From an uncultured Bacilli bacterium (GTDB taxonomy: Bacteria; Bacillota_I; Bacilli_A; RF39; UBA660): DNA of 8,150 nucleotides. The stretch is taken from assembly GCA_947624855.1 (NCBI GenBank), contig CANQMC010000054.1, forward strand, positions 1 through 8,150, given 5' to 3'. This document shows, piece by piece, positions 1-4,535 of the stretch. Made by a program: the position numbers and the translations under genes. Within the stretch, counting starts at the first letter, position 1. Each line of letters starts with the position of its first letter. The notes under the pieces were generated by a model, which ran no database searches, was not told the origin of the DNA, and saw only the letters and a program-made list of their open reading frames with translations.

Positions 1-56
1 GGCTCGGACAGGAAGATAAAATCATTTGTAAAAGTCCGAGCCGACGAATGTACGTC
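1..56. other. GC-rich hairpin at the left edge, possible RNA fragment
   Basis: A perfect 9-bp inverted repeat (GGCTCGGAC at 1-9, GTCCGAGCC at 34-42) encloses a 24-base loop. A short 4-bp hairpin (GACG 43-46, CGTC 53-56) follows at once. The GC-rich stem stands out sharply from the surrounding AT-rich DNA, as structural RNA helices do in such genomes. The window starts at the first base of the stem, so this may be the 3' part of a longer RNA gene or a terminator without a visible T-run. I see none of the conserved RNase P RNA, tmRNA or SRP RNA cores. Strand and identity are unknown. Confidence 0.35.
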
Positions 57-123
57 AAGTATATGTGTAGTAAATGTATAATATATGTAAATGGTTGTTT
101 TTGTTTATGTAAATTATGTTTGT

Positions 124-238
124 ACTTGCCTCTATAGCTTATCCATTCAAACATTTATTGTTTATTATTATATTTTTTTAATATTTATCTAATTATATTT
201 CTATTATTTTATTAATGTTTAATATATATAGGGGCAAG
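124..238 (+). repeat. Long-stem inverted-repeat element A
   Basis: CTTGCCTCTATA (125-136) pairs with TATAGGGGCAAG (227-238) to form a 12-bp helix around about 90 bases of T-rich sequence. The one non-Watson-Crick pair (T131 with G232) is a G-U wobble only if the plus strand is the RNA; on the minus strand it would be an A-C mismatch. Plus sense is therefore mildly favoured. The stem resembles that of the element at 908-1026 (shared TACTTGC left arm and GCAAG right arm). No good promoter is placed to start at 124 and no terminator follows 238. It could be a structured RNA, a MITE-like remnant with terminal inverted repeats, or a recombinase-flanked segment. Confidence 0.5.
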
Positions 239-253
239 AATTAATATTTTTAA

Positions 254-282
254 TTTACATTTAAAGTAAAATATAGTATAAT
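254..282 (+). promoter_or_regulatory. Sigma-A-like promoter, rightward
   Basis: TTTACA (254-259), a 17-base spacer and a perfect TATAAT (277-282). The predicted start is about 289, just before the closing stem of the RNA candidate at 292-519. It would give a transcript antisense to that candidate if the candidate is read on the minus strand. Confidence 0.5.
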
Positions 283-291
283 CAAATTAGT

Positions 292-519
292 AGTGCGTTA
301 GGATCATAACGTCTACTTGTTTAAGTTAACGTTAATCTCTATCTTGTTAATCATAACAAAGATAAGGATTGACGTCTTTTTTTGTCTACTTTGTAGACCT
401 TTTATGATAGTTCTCATTACTTTGAACACCGCTAAATCACATCCTTTCTATCCCAAAACCCCCTAAGAAGTGATGAAATAAATAAGAGATCATTTAGTAG
501 ACGCCACGTCCTAACGCAT
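292..519 (-). ncRNA. Candidate structured non-coding RNA of about 228 nt, unknown family
   Basis: The ends pair: TGCGTTAGGA (294-303) with TCCTAACGCA (509-518), then CGTCTACT (310-317) with AGTAGACG (496-503). Inside are a hairpin at 334-370, a hairpin at 384-398 (GTCTAC/GTAGAC), and a longer arm (404-494) capped by ATCAC/GTGAT (436-440/470-474) around a G-rich loop. Three observations favour the minus strand. The gap between the two closing helices is bridged by three G-U wobbles and one U-A pair (504-507 with 306-309) only in minus sense. The long arm gains a 7-bp helix with one G-U (481-487 with 412-418) only in minus sense. The minus strand also has more G than C (about 46 to 33). GC content is well above the flanks, and there is no ORF or downstream gene to regulate. 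It does not match RNase P, tmRNA, SRP or common riboswitch cores that I know. A raiA-type RNA is one family worth testing. Confidence 0.55.
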
Positions 520-525
520 ATAAAT

Positions 526-554
526 ATCATAAAATAAAAGTTAGATTATGTAAA
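526..554 (-). promoter_or_regulatory. Sigma-A-like promoter, leftward, for the 292-519 RNA
   Basis: Read on the minus strand: TTTACA (554 to 549), a 17-base spacer, TATGAT (531 to 526). The predicted start is about 519, which is the first base or two of the closing stem of the RNA candidate. This fits the strand favoured by the wobble pairs. Confidence 0.5.
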
Positions 555-555
555 G

Positions 556-590
556 AAAAATCGGTCGACTAAATTCGACATTATTTTTAT
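556..590. terminator. Weak hairpin with T/A tracts, possible bidirectional terminator
   Basis: GTCGA (564-568) pairs with TCGAC (575-579) around a 6-base loop. An A-run precedes it (556-560) and a T-rich stretch follows (581-590). It could end rightward transcription from the 254-282 promoter or insulate the leftward promoter beside it. The stem is short, so confidence is low. Confidence 0.3.
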
Positions 591-690
591 TATTTAATTT
601 TTTATGAATTTAATATATGATGAGAAGAAGAAATAAAAAAATTAAGAATTAAGATAATTAAAAAAAATAGTTGAAAAAGAAGAATTATAA
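589..690. other. AT-rich stretch without a recognisable feature
   Basis: Almost pure A/T sequence between the 556-590 hairpin and the next promoter-like element. No ribosome binding site with a usable ORF, no strong stem and no repeat was seen on either strand. Confidence 0.4.
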
Positions 691-806
691 TATAATTTAG
701 ATATGCAATCACTAAACTTTCTAGGATAAAAAAGTATAACAAAAAGTGATTGCAAAATAAATTGAAAAAACAAGCATAAGAAAGTAAAGTATTATGCTTG
801 ATTTTT
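691..806 (+). ncRNA. Candidate small RNA with two hairpins (about 703-806)
   Basis: A perfect TATAAT (691-696) predicts a start near 703. This is exactly where a 10-bp stem begins: TGCAATCACT (704-713) pairs with AGTGATTGCA (745-754). A smaller inner stem, ACTTT/AAAGT (716-720/731-735), may form within its loop. A terminator hairpin (771-800) with a T-run ends the unit at about 806, giving about 100 nt. The -35 is poor: TTGAAA at 671-676 leaves only a 14-base spacer. No ORF with a ribosome binding site lies inside. The family is not recognised. The feature range includes the -10 box. Confidence 0.45.
771..806. terminator. Intrinsic terminator, usable on both strands
   Basis: CAAGCATAA (771-779) pairs perfectly with TTATGCTTG (792-800) around a 12-base loop. 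ATTTTTA follows on the plus strand. On the minus strand the hairpin is followed by a T-run complementary to the A-run at 765-770, so it could stop transcription from either side. Confidence 0.65.
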
Positions 807-872
807 ATACCTTAAAATACTGAAATAAAAAGTGTTGGGTCATTAAATATTATTTAAAAATTATAAATAGTA

Positions 873-901
873 TTTACAATAAGAGAAAAATATAGTAATA
901 T
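873..901 (+). promoter_or_regulatory. Sigma-A-like promoter for the 908-1050 RNA
   Basis: TTTACA (873-878), a 17-base spacer and TAATAT (896-901). The predicted start, about 907-908, coincides with the first base of the left arm of the long-stem element. Confidence 0.45.
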
Positions 902-907
902 ATTAGT

Positions 908-1050
908 ACTTGCTCTTATAAATTTCCTATTACTTATAATTAATTATATTATATATTTCAAACTTATTTACTTTTGTATTAAATATTATTGTTTCAAATT
1001 TAAATTTCTTATTAGAGGGAGCAAGTAAAAGTGGATTTTTCCGCTTTTTT
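908..1050 (+). ncRNA. Candidate RNA: long-stem element B plus terminator (about 143 nt)
   Basis: ACTTGCTC (908-915) pairs perfectly with GAGCAAGT (1019-1026), extended by two G-U wobbles (T916-G1018, T917-G1017) that exist only in plus sense. The roughly 100 bases between are strongly A/T. A terminator hairpin begins at the very next base, and a promoter is placed to start at the stem. Promoter, closed stem and terminator together make a coherent short transcript. Its arms resemble those of the element at 124-238, so the two may be paralogues. It has no ORF with a ribosome binding site. It runs convergent to the membrane-protein gene and reaches its stop codon. Confidence 0.5.
1027..1050 (+). 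terminator. Intrinsic terminator
   Basis: AAAAGTGG (1027-1034) pairs with CCGCTTTT (1041-1048) around ATTTTT, and the T-run continues to 1050. The T1032-G1043 wobble works only on the plus strand, so it mainly serves the 908-1050 RNA. It may still help end the convergent gene, whose stop codon is at 1049-1051. Confidence 0.6.
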
Positions 1051-1408
1051 ATTTGTTTTTTAGTTTTTCTAGTTCTTGTTGGAGGTTTTTAACTGCTTCT
1101 AATAAAAATTCAACTTCATCTCTTTGATTTTGATTACTTTTACTATTATTAGCATAATAACTACCGCCACTTTTATGTTCTTCACTGTTAATATTAATAT
1201 TATTATATTCTAATCTTCCTTCAATTAATTGCTGTTGAGCAGCAGTTGTTAAAATAAATTGACCAACTAATATTAACCAGTTACCAAAACTATTTTGTTC
1301 TAAAGCTGAGTAATTGCCAACACAAGCTGAACCAATTAAAACTGCAATAAAAGCAAAAACTTGAGGATCTAAGTTAGGAGGAAAGCCATTTATATTAGCA
1401 TTTTGCAT
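1049..1408 (-). CDS. Small membrane protein with C-terminal coiled coil, unknown function
   Basis: The 119-residue protein is not one I can name. Two hydrophobic segments are visible (about 16-31 and 43-57), separated by a short polar stretch (GNYSALEQNS). A Gln-rich patch (AAQQQLIEGR, 56-65) follows, then an Asn/Ser-rich linker (69-96) and an amphipathic heptad-like helix (97-118) suited to coiled-coil pairing. There is no signal peptidase site, so I infer a hairpin-inserted membrane protein with its tail on one side, probably cytoplasmic. The ATG is well supported by an AAGGAGGA ribosome binding site (1415-1422, read leftward) 6 bases upstream. The gene is divergent from ysxC and shares its intergenic region. 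The codons are AT-rich like the neighbours. Similar short proteins with a 'LDPQ...QNSxGNW' look occur in Firmicutes as hypotheticals, as far as I recall. Confidence 0.8.
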   Translation of the reverse strand: MQNANINGFPPNLDPQVFAFIAVLIGSACVGNYSALEQNSFGNWLILVGQFILTTAAQQQLIEGRLEYNNININSEEHKSGGSYYANNSKSNQNQRDEVEFLLEAVKNLQQELEKLKNK

Positions 1409-1423
1409 AAAAAATCCTCCTTA

Positions 1424-1480
1424 TCTATATAATTTTATTCACTTTATTTGCAAAAACTACCAAAATATAATATAATATAG
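1424..1480. promoter_or_regulatory. Divergent promoter region between membrane-protein gene and ysxC
   Basis: On the plus strand, overlapping TATAAT boxes (1466-1471 and 1471-1476) precede ysxC. TTGCAA (1448-1453) lies 17 bases before the second box, though that would put the start inside the ribosome binding site, so the first box may be the real one. TTGCAA is a palindrome and could act as a -35 both ways. Leftward, TATAGA (1429 to 1424) lies 18 bases from it, but its start would also fall in the leftward ribosome binding site. A more distant leftward pair is TTGCAT (1501 to 1496) with TATATT (1479 to 1474). The exact starts cannot be fixed by eye. Confidence 0.4.
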
Positions 1481-1495
1481 GTGGTGAAAAAAATT

Positions 1496-2071
1496 ATGCA
1501 AATAGATGATGTTAAATTAGAAAGTATTGCTGTAAGAACAAGTCAGTATCCAGAAGGTAACTTATCAGAGTTTTTACTAGTGGGGAGAAGTAATGTGGGG
1601 AAATCAAGTTTTATTAATACTTTAATTAATCGAAAAAACTTTGCTCATACTTCATCTAAACCAGGTAAAACTCAAACTTTAAATTTTTATTTAATTAATA
1701 ATAAATTTTATTTTGTTGATGTTCCAGGTTATGGTTATGCTTCTGTAAGTAAAGAAAGACAAAAGAAATTTGGAGTTATGATTGAAGAATATTTAAAAGC
1801 TAGAGAAAGTTTAAAATGTGTATTTTTACTTATTGATTATCGGCATAAACCAACTGATGATGATGTTCTTATGTATAACTTTTTAAAATATTATAATTTA
1901 GATGTAGAAGTAGTAGCTACTAAATATGATAAAGTAAAGAAAAATAATAGACTTAAACAAAATAAATTAATTATGGATACTTTAAAATTAGAAAAAGATT
2001 TTATTCCTTTTTCGACAGTATCTAAAAAAGGTAAAGAAGAAATATATGAAATAATAGAAAGGTATTTATAA
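1496..2071 (+). CDS. ysxC: Ribosome biogenesis GTP-binding protein YsxC/EngB
   Basis: A TrmE-Era-EngA-EngB-family GTPase needed for late 50S subunit assembly in Bacillus; it acts in the cytoplasm on pre-50S particles. With the ATG at 1496 the protein has 191 residues, close to the usual 190-200. All G motifs are visible: G1 GRSNVGKSS (30-38), G2 in PGKTQT (56-61), G3 DVPG (75-78), G4 TKYD (142-145) and a G5-like FSTVSKKG (172-179). PGYGYA after G3 is typical of EngB. The start is chosen because AGGTGGTG (1479-1486), a near-perfect ribosome binding site, lies 9 bases before this ATG and overlaps the alternative GTG codons at 1481 and 1484. The stop overlaps the next ATG by one base (TAATG), so the exonuclease gene is translationally coupled. 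The lon or clpX gene that often precedes ysxC is not here. Confidence 0.95.
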   Translation: MQIDDVKLESIAVRTSQYPEGNLSEFLLVGRSNVGKSSFINTLINRKNFAHTSSKPGKTQTLNFYLINNKFYFVDVPGYGYASVSKERQKKFGVMIEEYLKARESLKCVFLLIDYRHKPTDDDVLMYNFLKYYNLDVEVVATKYDKVKKNNRLKQNKLIMDTLKLEKDFIPFSTVSKKGKEEIYEIIERYL

Positions 2072-2610
2072 TGTATTTGAATAAAGAGGTAAATTTTGTA
2101 GATGATTATGTTGTATTTGATTTAGAAACAACAGGATTATATCCTAATGAAAATAAAATAATTGAAATAGGAGCTTTAAAATATCGAAATAATAAATTAG
2201 TTGCAGAATTTAGTGTTTTGATTAATCCAGAATGTGAGATTCCAGAAATTATTACTTCTATAACAGGTATTGATAATAAACTTGTTAAAGATGAATTAAC
2301 TATTAAAGATGTAATGCCAAAGTTTATTGATTTTATTGAAAATCTTCCTTTAGTAGCGCATAATTCTAGTTTTGATTTAAGTTTTATTGAAGAAAATATT
2401 AAAAGATTAGGTTTAACAGTACCTAATAATAAAAATATTGATACTTTAGAATTAGCTAAAATTTATATTCCGAAAGCTTATAATCATAAATTAGAAACTT
2501 TAAAAAAGTTTTTTAAATTAAATTATGGTTCACATCGAAGTATTGATGATTGTAAAACAACTAATTATGTATATCAACATTGTAAGGCTAAAGCTTTAGT
2601 AAATAACTAA
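2071..2610 (+). CDS. DnaQ-like DEDDh 3'-5' exonuclease
   Basis: A 179-residue stand-alone exonuclease of the DnaQ/PolC-epsilon fold, which removes nucleotides from 3' ends using two metal ions. The full catalytic set is present: Exo I FDLETTG with D17 and E19, Exo II AHNSSFD with D102, and Exo III H155 through D160 (HRSIDD). The motif AYNHKLETL (136-144) before Exo III is typical of proofreading-type members. There is no polymerase, BRCT or GIY-YIG domain, so it could be a separate proofreading subunit, a DNA repair nuclease or an RNase; sequence alone does not decide. AAAGG at 2058-2062 serves as ribosome binding site and the ATG overlaps the ysxC stop. Co-transcription with ysxC is inferred. 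The final codons form part of the terminator stem. Confidence 0.9.
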   Translation: MYLNKEVNFVDDYVVFDLETTGLYPNENKIIEIGALKYRNNKLVAEFSVLINPECEIPEIITSITGIDNKLVKDELTIKDVMPKFIDFIENLPLVAHNSSFDLSFIEENIKRLGLTVPNNKNIDTLELAKIYIPKAYNHKLETLKKFFKLNYGSHRSIDDCKTTNYVYQHCKAKALVNN

Positions 2611-2619
2611 AGTTTTTTT
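2591..2619 (+). terminator. Intrinsic terminator of ysxC-exonuclease operon
   Basis: CTTTAGT (2594-2600) pairs with ACTAAAG (2606-2612) around a 5-base loop, followed by seven T. The left arm lies inside the last codons of the exonuclease gene and the stop codon is in the right arm. Confidence 0.75.
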
Positions 2620-2635
2620 GATGTTTAATTTAGAC

Positions 2636-2665
2636 TTGACCAAAATGTTATCTTAATATTATAAT
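2636..2665 (+). promoter_or_regulatory. Promoter of the BRO-N domain gene
   Basis: TTGACC (2636-2641), an 18-base spacer and a perfect TATAAT (2660-2665). A strong ribosome binding site, AGGAGGG (2672-2678), and the ATG at 2686 follow. With the terminator just upstream, this makes the next gene an independent unit. Confidence 0.7.
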
Positions 2666-2685
2666 CAATTTAGGAGGGATATTAG

Positions 2686-3090
2686 ATGAATAAATGTGTA
2701 TTTGATAATATTAAACATCATGATGAAAAAGGAGATTATTGGTATGCTAGAGAACTTATGGGAATAATTGGGTATAAAGAATGGAGAACATTTAGTAAAA
2801 TTATATCTAAAGCTATATTATTTGGACCTTATGAGTTTGAACAGACTATTAAAACAGTTAATATTGCTAGGAGTGTTAAAAGAAAAATAGTAGATTATAG
2901 ATTAACAAAAAGAGCATGTTATTTAGTTTTTTTAAATTGTAATTGTCGAATGAATTTAAGTTTAGGTTTAAAATATTTTAAAACTGATTTTAGATATTTA
3001 AATGAAACTGAAGTTAAAGATATTGAAGGTGGATCTAGCTTTAATTTTGGTAAAATAAAATTTAATCCTTTACAAATGAATAATTTATGA
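2686..3090 (+). CDS. Stand-alone BRO-N/DinD-type domain protein
   Basis: The 134-residue protein resembles the N-terminal part of DNA damage-inducible protein D (DinD) and BRO-N domains, which are common in phage antirepressors and bacterial DNA-damage proteins. Matching stretches are YWYARELMGIIGYKEWRTF (18-36), the SVKRKIVDYRLTKRACYLV block (63-81) and GLKYF (94-98), which aligns with the QTYF region of DinD. DinD is about 270 residues; here everything after about residue 108 is replaced by a short Gly/Asn-rich tail. Between the blocks about ten residues are missing compared with DinD. The gene has its own promoter and a perfect ribosome binding site, so it looks expressed rather than decayed. 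It stops in TGA. The role is unknown: a DNA-binding regulator or a RecA-linked function by analogy with DinD are both possible. It sits as an insert between two housekeeping operons, which suggests acquisition. Confidence 0.75.
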   Translation: MNKCVFDNIKHHDEKGDYWYARELMGIIGYKEWRTFSKIISKAILFGPYEFEQTIKTVNIARSVKRKIVDYRLTKRACYLVFLNCNCRMNLSLGLKYFKTDFRYLNETEVKDIEGGSSFNFGKIKFNPLQMNNL

Positions 3091-3096
3091 TATAAT
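3069..3096 (+). promoter_or_regulatory. Promoter of the rimP-nusA-infB operon
   Basis: TTTACA (3069-3074), a 16-base spacer and a perfect TATAAT (3091-3096). The -35 and spacer lie within the last codons and stop of the BRO-N gene. The start is predicted near 3103, giving a leader of about 58 nt before rimP that contains the hairpin at 3112-3133. A TTGACA at 3101-3106 has no matching -10 downstream and is probably chance. Confidence 0.65.
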
Positions 3097-3111
3097 ATAT
3101 TTGACAGATTT

Positions 3112-3145
3112 AAGTGGGCAGAAAATCCCACTTTTAATATTTTTT
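3112..3145 (+). terminator. Intrinsic terminator/attenuator in the rimP leader
   Basis: AAGTGGG (3112-3118) pairs with CCCACTT (3127-3133) around an 8-base loop, followed by a T-rich tract interrupted by A (3134-3145). It ends BRO-N transcription, but it also lies downstream of the operon promoter and 15 bases before the rimP start codon. Established knowledge: in Bacillus subtilis the nusA operon leader has a NusA-dependent terminator that lets NusA limit its own synthesis; weak hairpins with interrupted U-tracts are typical targets. Similar control here is inference. Confidence 0.7.
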
Positions 3146-3160
3146 AGAGAGGTTATTTAA

Positions 3161-3427
3161 ATGAATGAAAAATTAAAGATTTTGGAAGCTAAAATAAAAG
3201 AAGCTTTAGAAGAAAAAGAAATACTTGTCGATCAAGTAACTTATGAAAAAAACAGTGGAAATTATAATGTTTTATGTGTAGTGTTAGATAAAGTTGGAGG
3301 TATTGATTTAGATACAATTGTCGAAGCTACAAATATTATTAATCCTATCGTTGATAAGTATGATTTTACAGATGATTCTTATATTTTAGATGTGGTATCC
3401 AAAGAAAGAGGTGATGGTAATGAATAG
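3161..3427 (+). CDS. rimP: Ribosome maturation factor RimP, N-terminal domain only
   Basis: RimP helps the 30S subunit mature, acting around the S12 and central pseudoknot region. Position immediately before nusA is diagnostic. The 88 residues match the N-terminal alpha/beta domain: an N-terminal helix, LVDQVTYEKNSGNYNVLCVVLDK (written in part; 22-44) as the beta hairpin, GGIDLDTI (46-53), then YILDVVSKERG (74-84). The family normally has VSSPG-ERPL at this last point and continues for about 70 residues into an SH3-like C-terminal domain that contacts S12. Here translation stops, and nusA starts 8 bases before the rimP stop, so the missing part is not encoded downstream in another frame. AGAGAGG (3146-3152) is the ribosome binding site. 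It may be a shortened functional form or a degenerating gene; the intact overlap with nusA favours the former. Confidence 0.8.
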   Translation: MNEKLKILEAKIKEALEEKEILVDQVTYEKNSGNYNVLCVVLDKVGGIDLDTIVEATNIINPIVDKYDFTDDSYILDVVSKERGDGNE

Positions 3428-4532
3428 TGAAGAATTCATTAAGGCAGTTAAAAATATTGTAAAAGAAAAAGGAATAAGTGAAGATGTTGTTTTTGAGGGT
3501 ATGGAACAAGCTTTAATGACAGCATATAAAAAGAATTTTAATTCTAAGACTAATGTAAGAGTGGACATTAATAGAGAAACTGGTGAGATTAAAGTTTATT
3601 CTTATTTAGTGGTTGTTGATGATGTTGATTATGGACATGAAGAAGTAGATGCCGAAGGTAATGTTGTTAAAATACCACCAGAGATTAATATTGATGCTCA
3701 AATAATTTTAGAACAAGCTGAAGAATTAGTACCTGGAATTAAAGTTGGAGAAACAATTGAAAAAGAAGTTACACCAAAAGATTTTGGAAGAGTAGCCGCT
3801 TCAACAGCTAAACAAGTTTTAACTCAAAAAATTAGAGAAGCTGAAAAAAATAGTATTATTGAAGAATTTCAAGATAAAGAACATGAAATGTTACTTGGAT
3901 TTGTGGCGATGGAAGATGCTCGCAATTACTATATTGATCTTGGAAGAACAAGAGGTATTTTGCCTAAAAGTGAAATAATACCAGGTGAAACTATTAAAAT
4001 GGGTTCTAATATTCGGGTATATGTAACAAAAATTGAAAATAATACAAAAGGACCATTAATTTTATTATCAAGAAAGCATTATGGTTTTGTAAAAAGATTA
4101 TTTGAATTAGAAATACCAGAACTTCAAGATGGAACTTTAATTATTAATGCTTGTGTAAGAGAAGCAGGAGTAAGAAGTAAAGTTGCTGTTTCTTCGACTA
4201 ATGAAAGAATTGATCCTTTAGGAACATGTATTGGTGAAAAAGGTTCAAGACTTGCTAGTATTTTAAAAGAACTTAATGGCGAAAAAGTTGACATTGTGCC
4301 TTACAGTGAAGATCCAGCTTTATATATTAAAAAAGCTTTAACACCCGCTAAAAATGCTATAGTAAGTATTACTGATCCTGTTAAAAAAGAAGCTTTGGCA
4401 GTTGTTTCTGATGAAGAGTTACCTTTAGCCATTGGTAAATCGGGTAATAATATTCGTTTAGCAAGTCGTCTTACAAAATATAAAATAAATATTAAAACAA
4501 TGAAAGAAATAAATGAAGAGGGAAATAGATAA
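3420..4532 (+). CDS. nusA: Transcription termination/antitermination protein NusA
   Basis: NusA binds RNA polymerase and nascent RNA, promoting pausing and intrinsic termination. The 370-residue form matches Bacillus NusA: N-terminal RNAP-binding domain (1 to about 128, with NVRVDINRETGEI and EVTPKDFGR), S1 domain (about 130-208), KH1 (about 225-295, GEKGSR at 272-277) and KH2 (about 305-365, GKSGNN at 339-344). The acidic C-terminal repeats of proteobacterial NusA are absent, as is normal in Firmicutes. The start at 3420 is preferred over ATGs at 3390 and 3414 because GAGGTGAT (3408-3415) is an extended ribosome binding site 8 bases from it, and MNSEEF fits the family start. It overlaps rimP by 8 bases, so coupling is likely. 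The leader terminator may give autoregulation. Confidence 0.96.
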   Translation: MNSEEFIKAVKNIVKEKGISEDVVFEGMEQALMTAYKKNFNSKTNVRVDINRETGEIKVYSYLVVVDDVDYGHEEVDAEGNVVKIPPEINIDAQIILEQAEELVPGIKVGETIEKEVTPKDFGRVAASTAKQVLTQKIREAEKNSIIEEFQDKEHEMLLGFVAMEDARNYYIDLGRTRGILPKSEIIPGETIKMGSNIRVYVTKIENNTKGPLILLSRKHYGFVKRLFELEIPELQDGTLIINACVREAGVRSKVAVSSTNERIDPLGTCIGEKGSRLASILKELNGEKVDIVPYSEDPALYIKKALTPAKNAIVSITDPVKKEALAVVSDEELPLAIGKSGNNIRLASRLTKYKINIKTMKEINEEGNR

Positions 4533-4535
4533 TTA

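Noticed and set aside
139..147. DnaA-box-like TTATCCATT, hinting at an origin
   Set aside because: A single 7-of-9 match in AT-rich DNA without further boxes, dnaA or dnaN nearby; no support for oriC.
908..1026. Invertible promoter (phase switch) driving the 1049-1408 gene
   Set aside because: The gene is convergent with its 3' end towards this element, so inversion could not give it a promoter; terminal repeats are also explained as an RNA stem. No recombinase is in the window.
1..1050. CRISPR array or tracrRNA-like region
   Set aside because: No regularly spaced direct repeats were found, and no cas gene is in the window; the inverted pairs are not repeat-spacer units.
3101..3106. Perfect TTGACA as -35 of the rimP operon
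   Set aside because: No acceptable -10 lies 16-18 bases downstream, where the terminator stem sits; the upstream TTTACA/TATAAT pair is better.
2919..3131. Leftward ORF of 70 codons
   Set aside because: It lies over the BRO-N gene and the following terminator, has no ribosome binding site and shows no family features; it is a shadow of the real gene.
3088..3147. Mycoplasma-type code (TGA as Trp) extending the BRO-N protein by 19 residues
   Set aside because: The extension would run through the operon promoter's -10 box and the terminator stem, and no other gene contains an in-frame TGA, so the standard code is simpler.
3386..3568. Leftward ORF opposite the start of nusA
   Set aside because: Antisense to well-recognised rimP/nusA codons, with no ribosome binding site.
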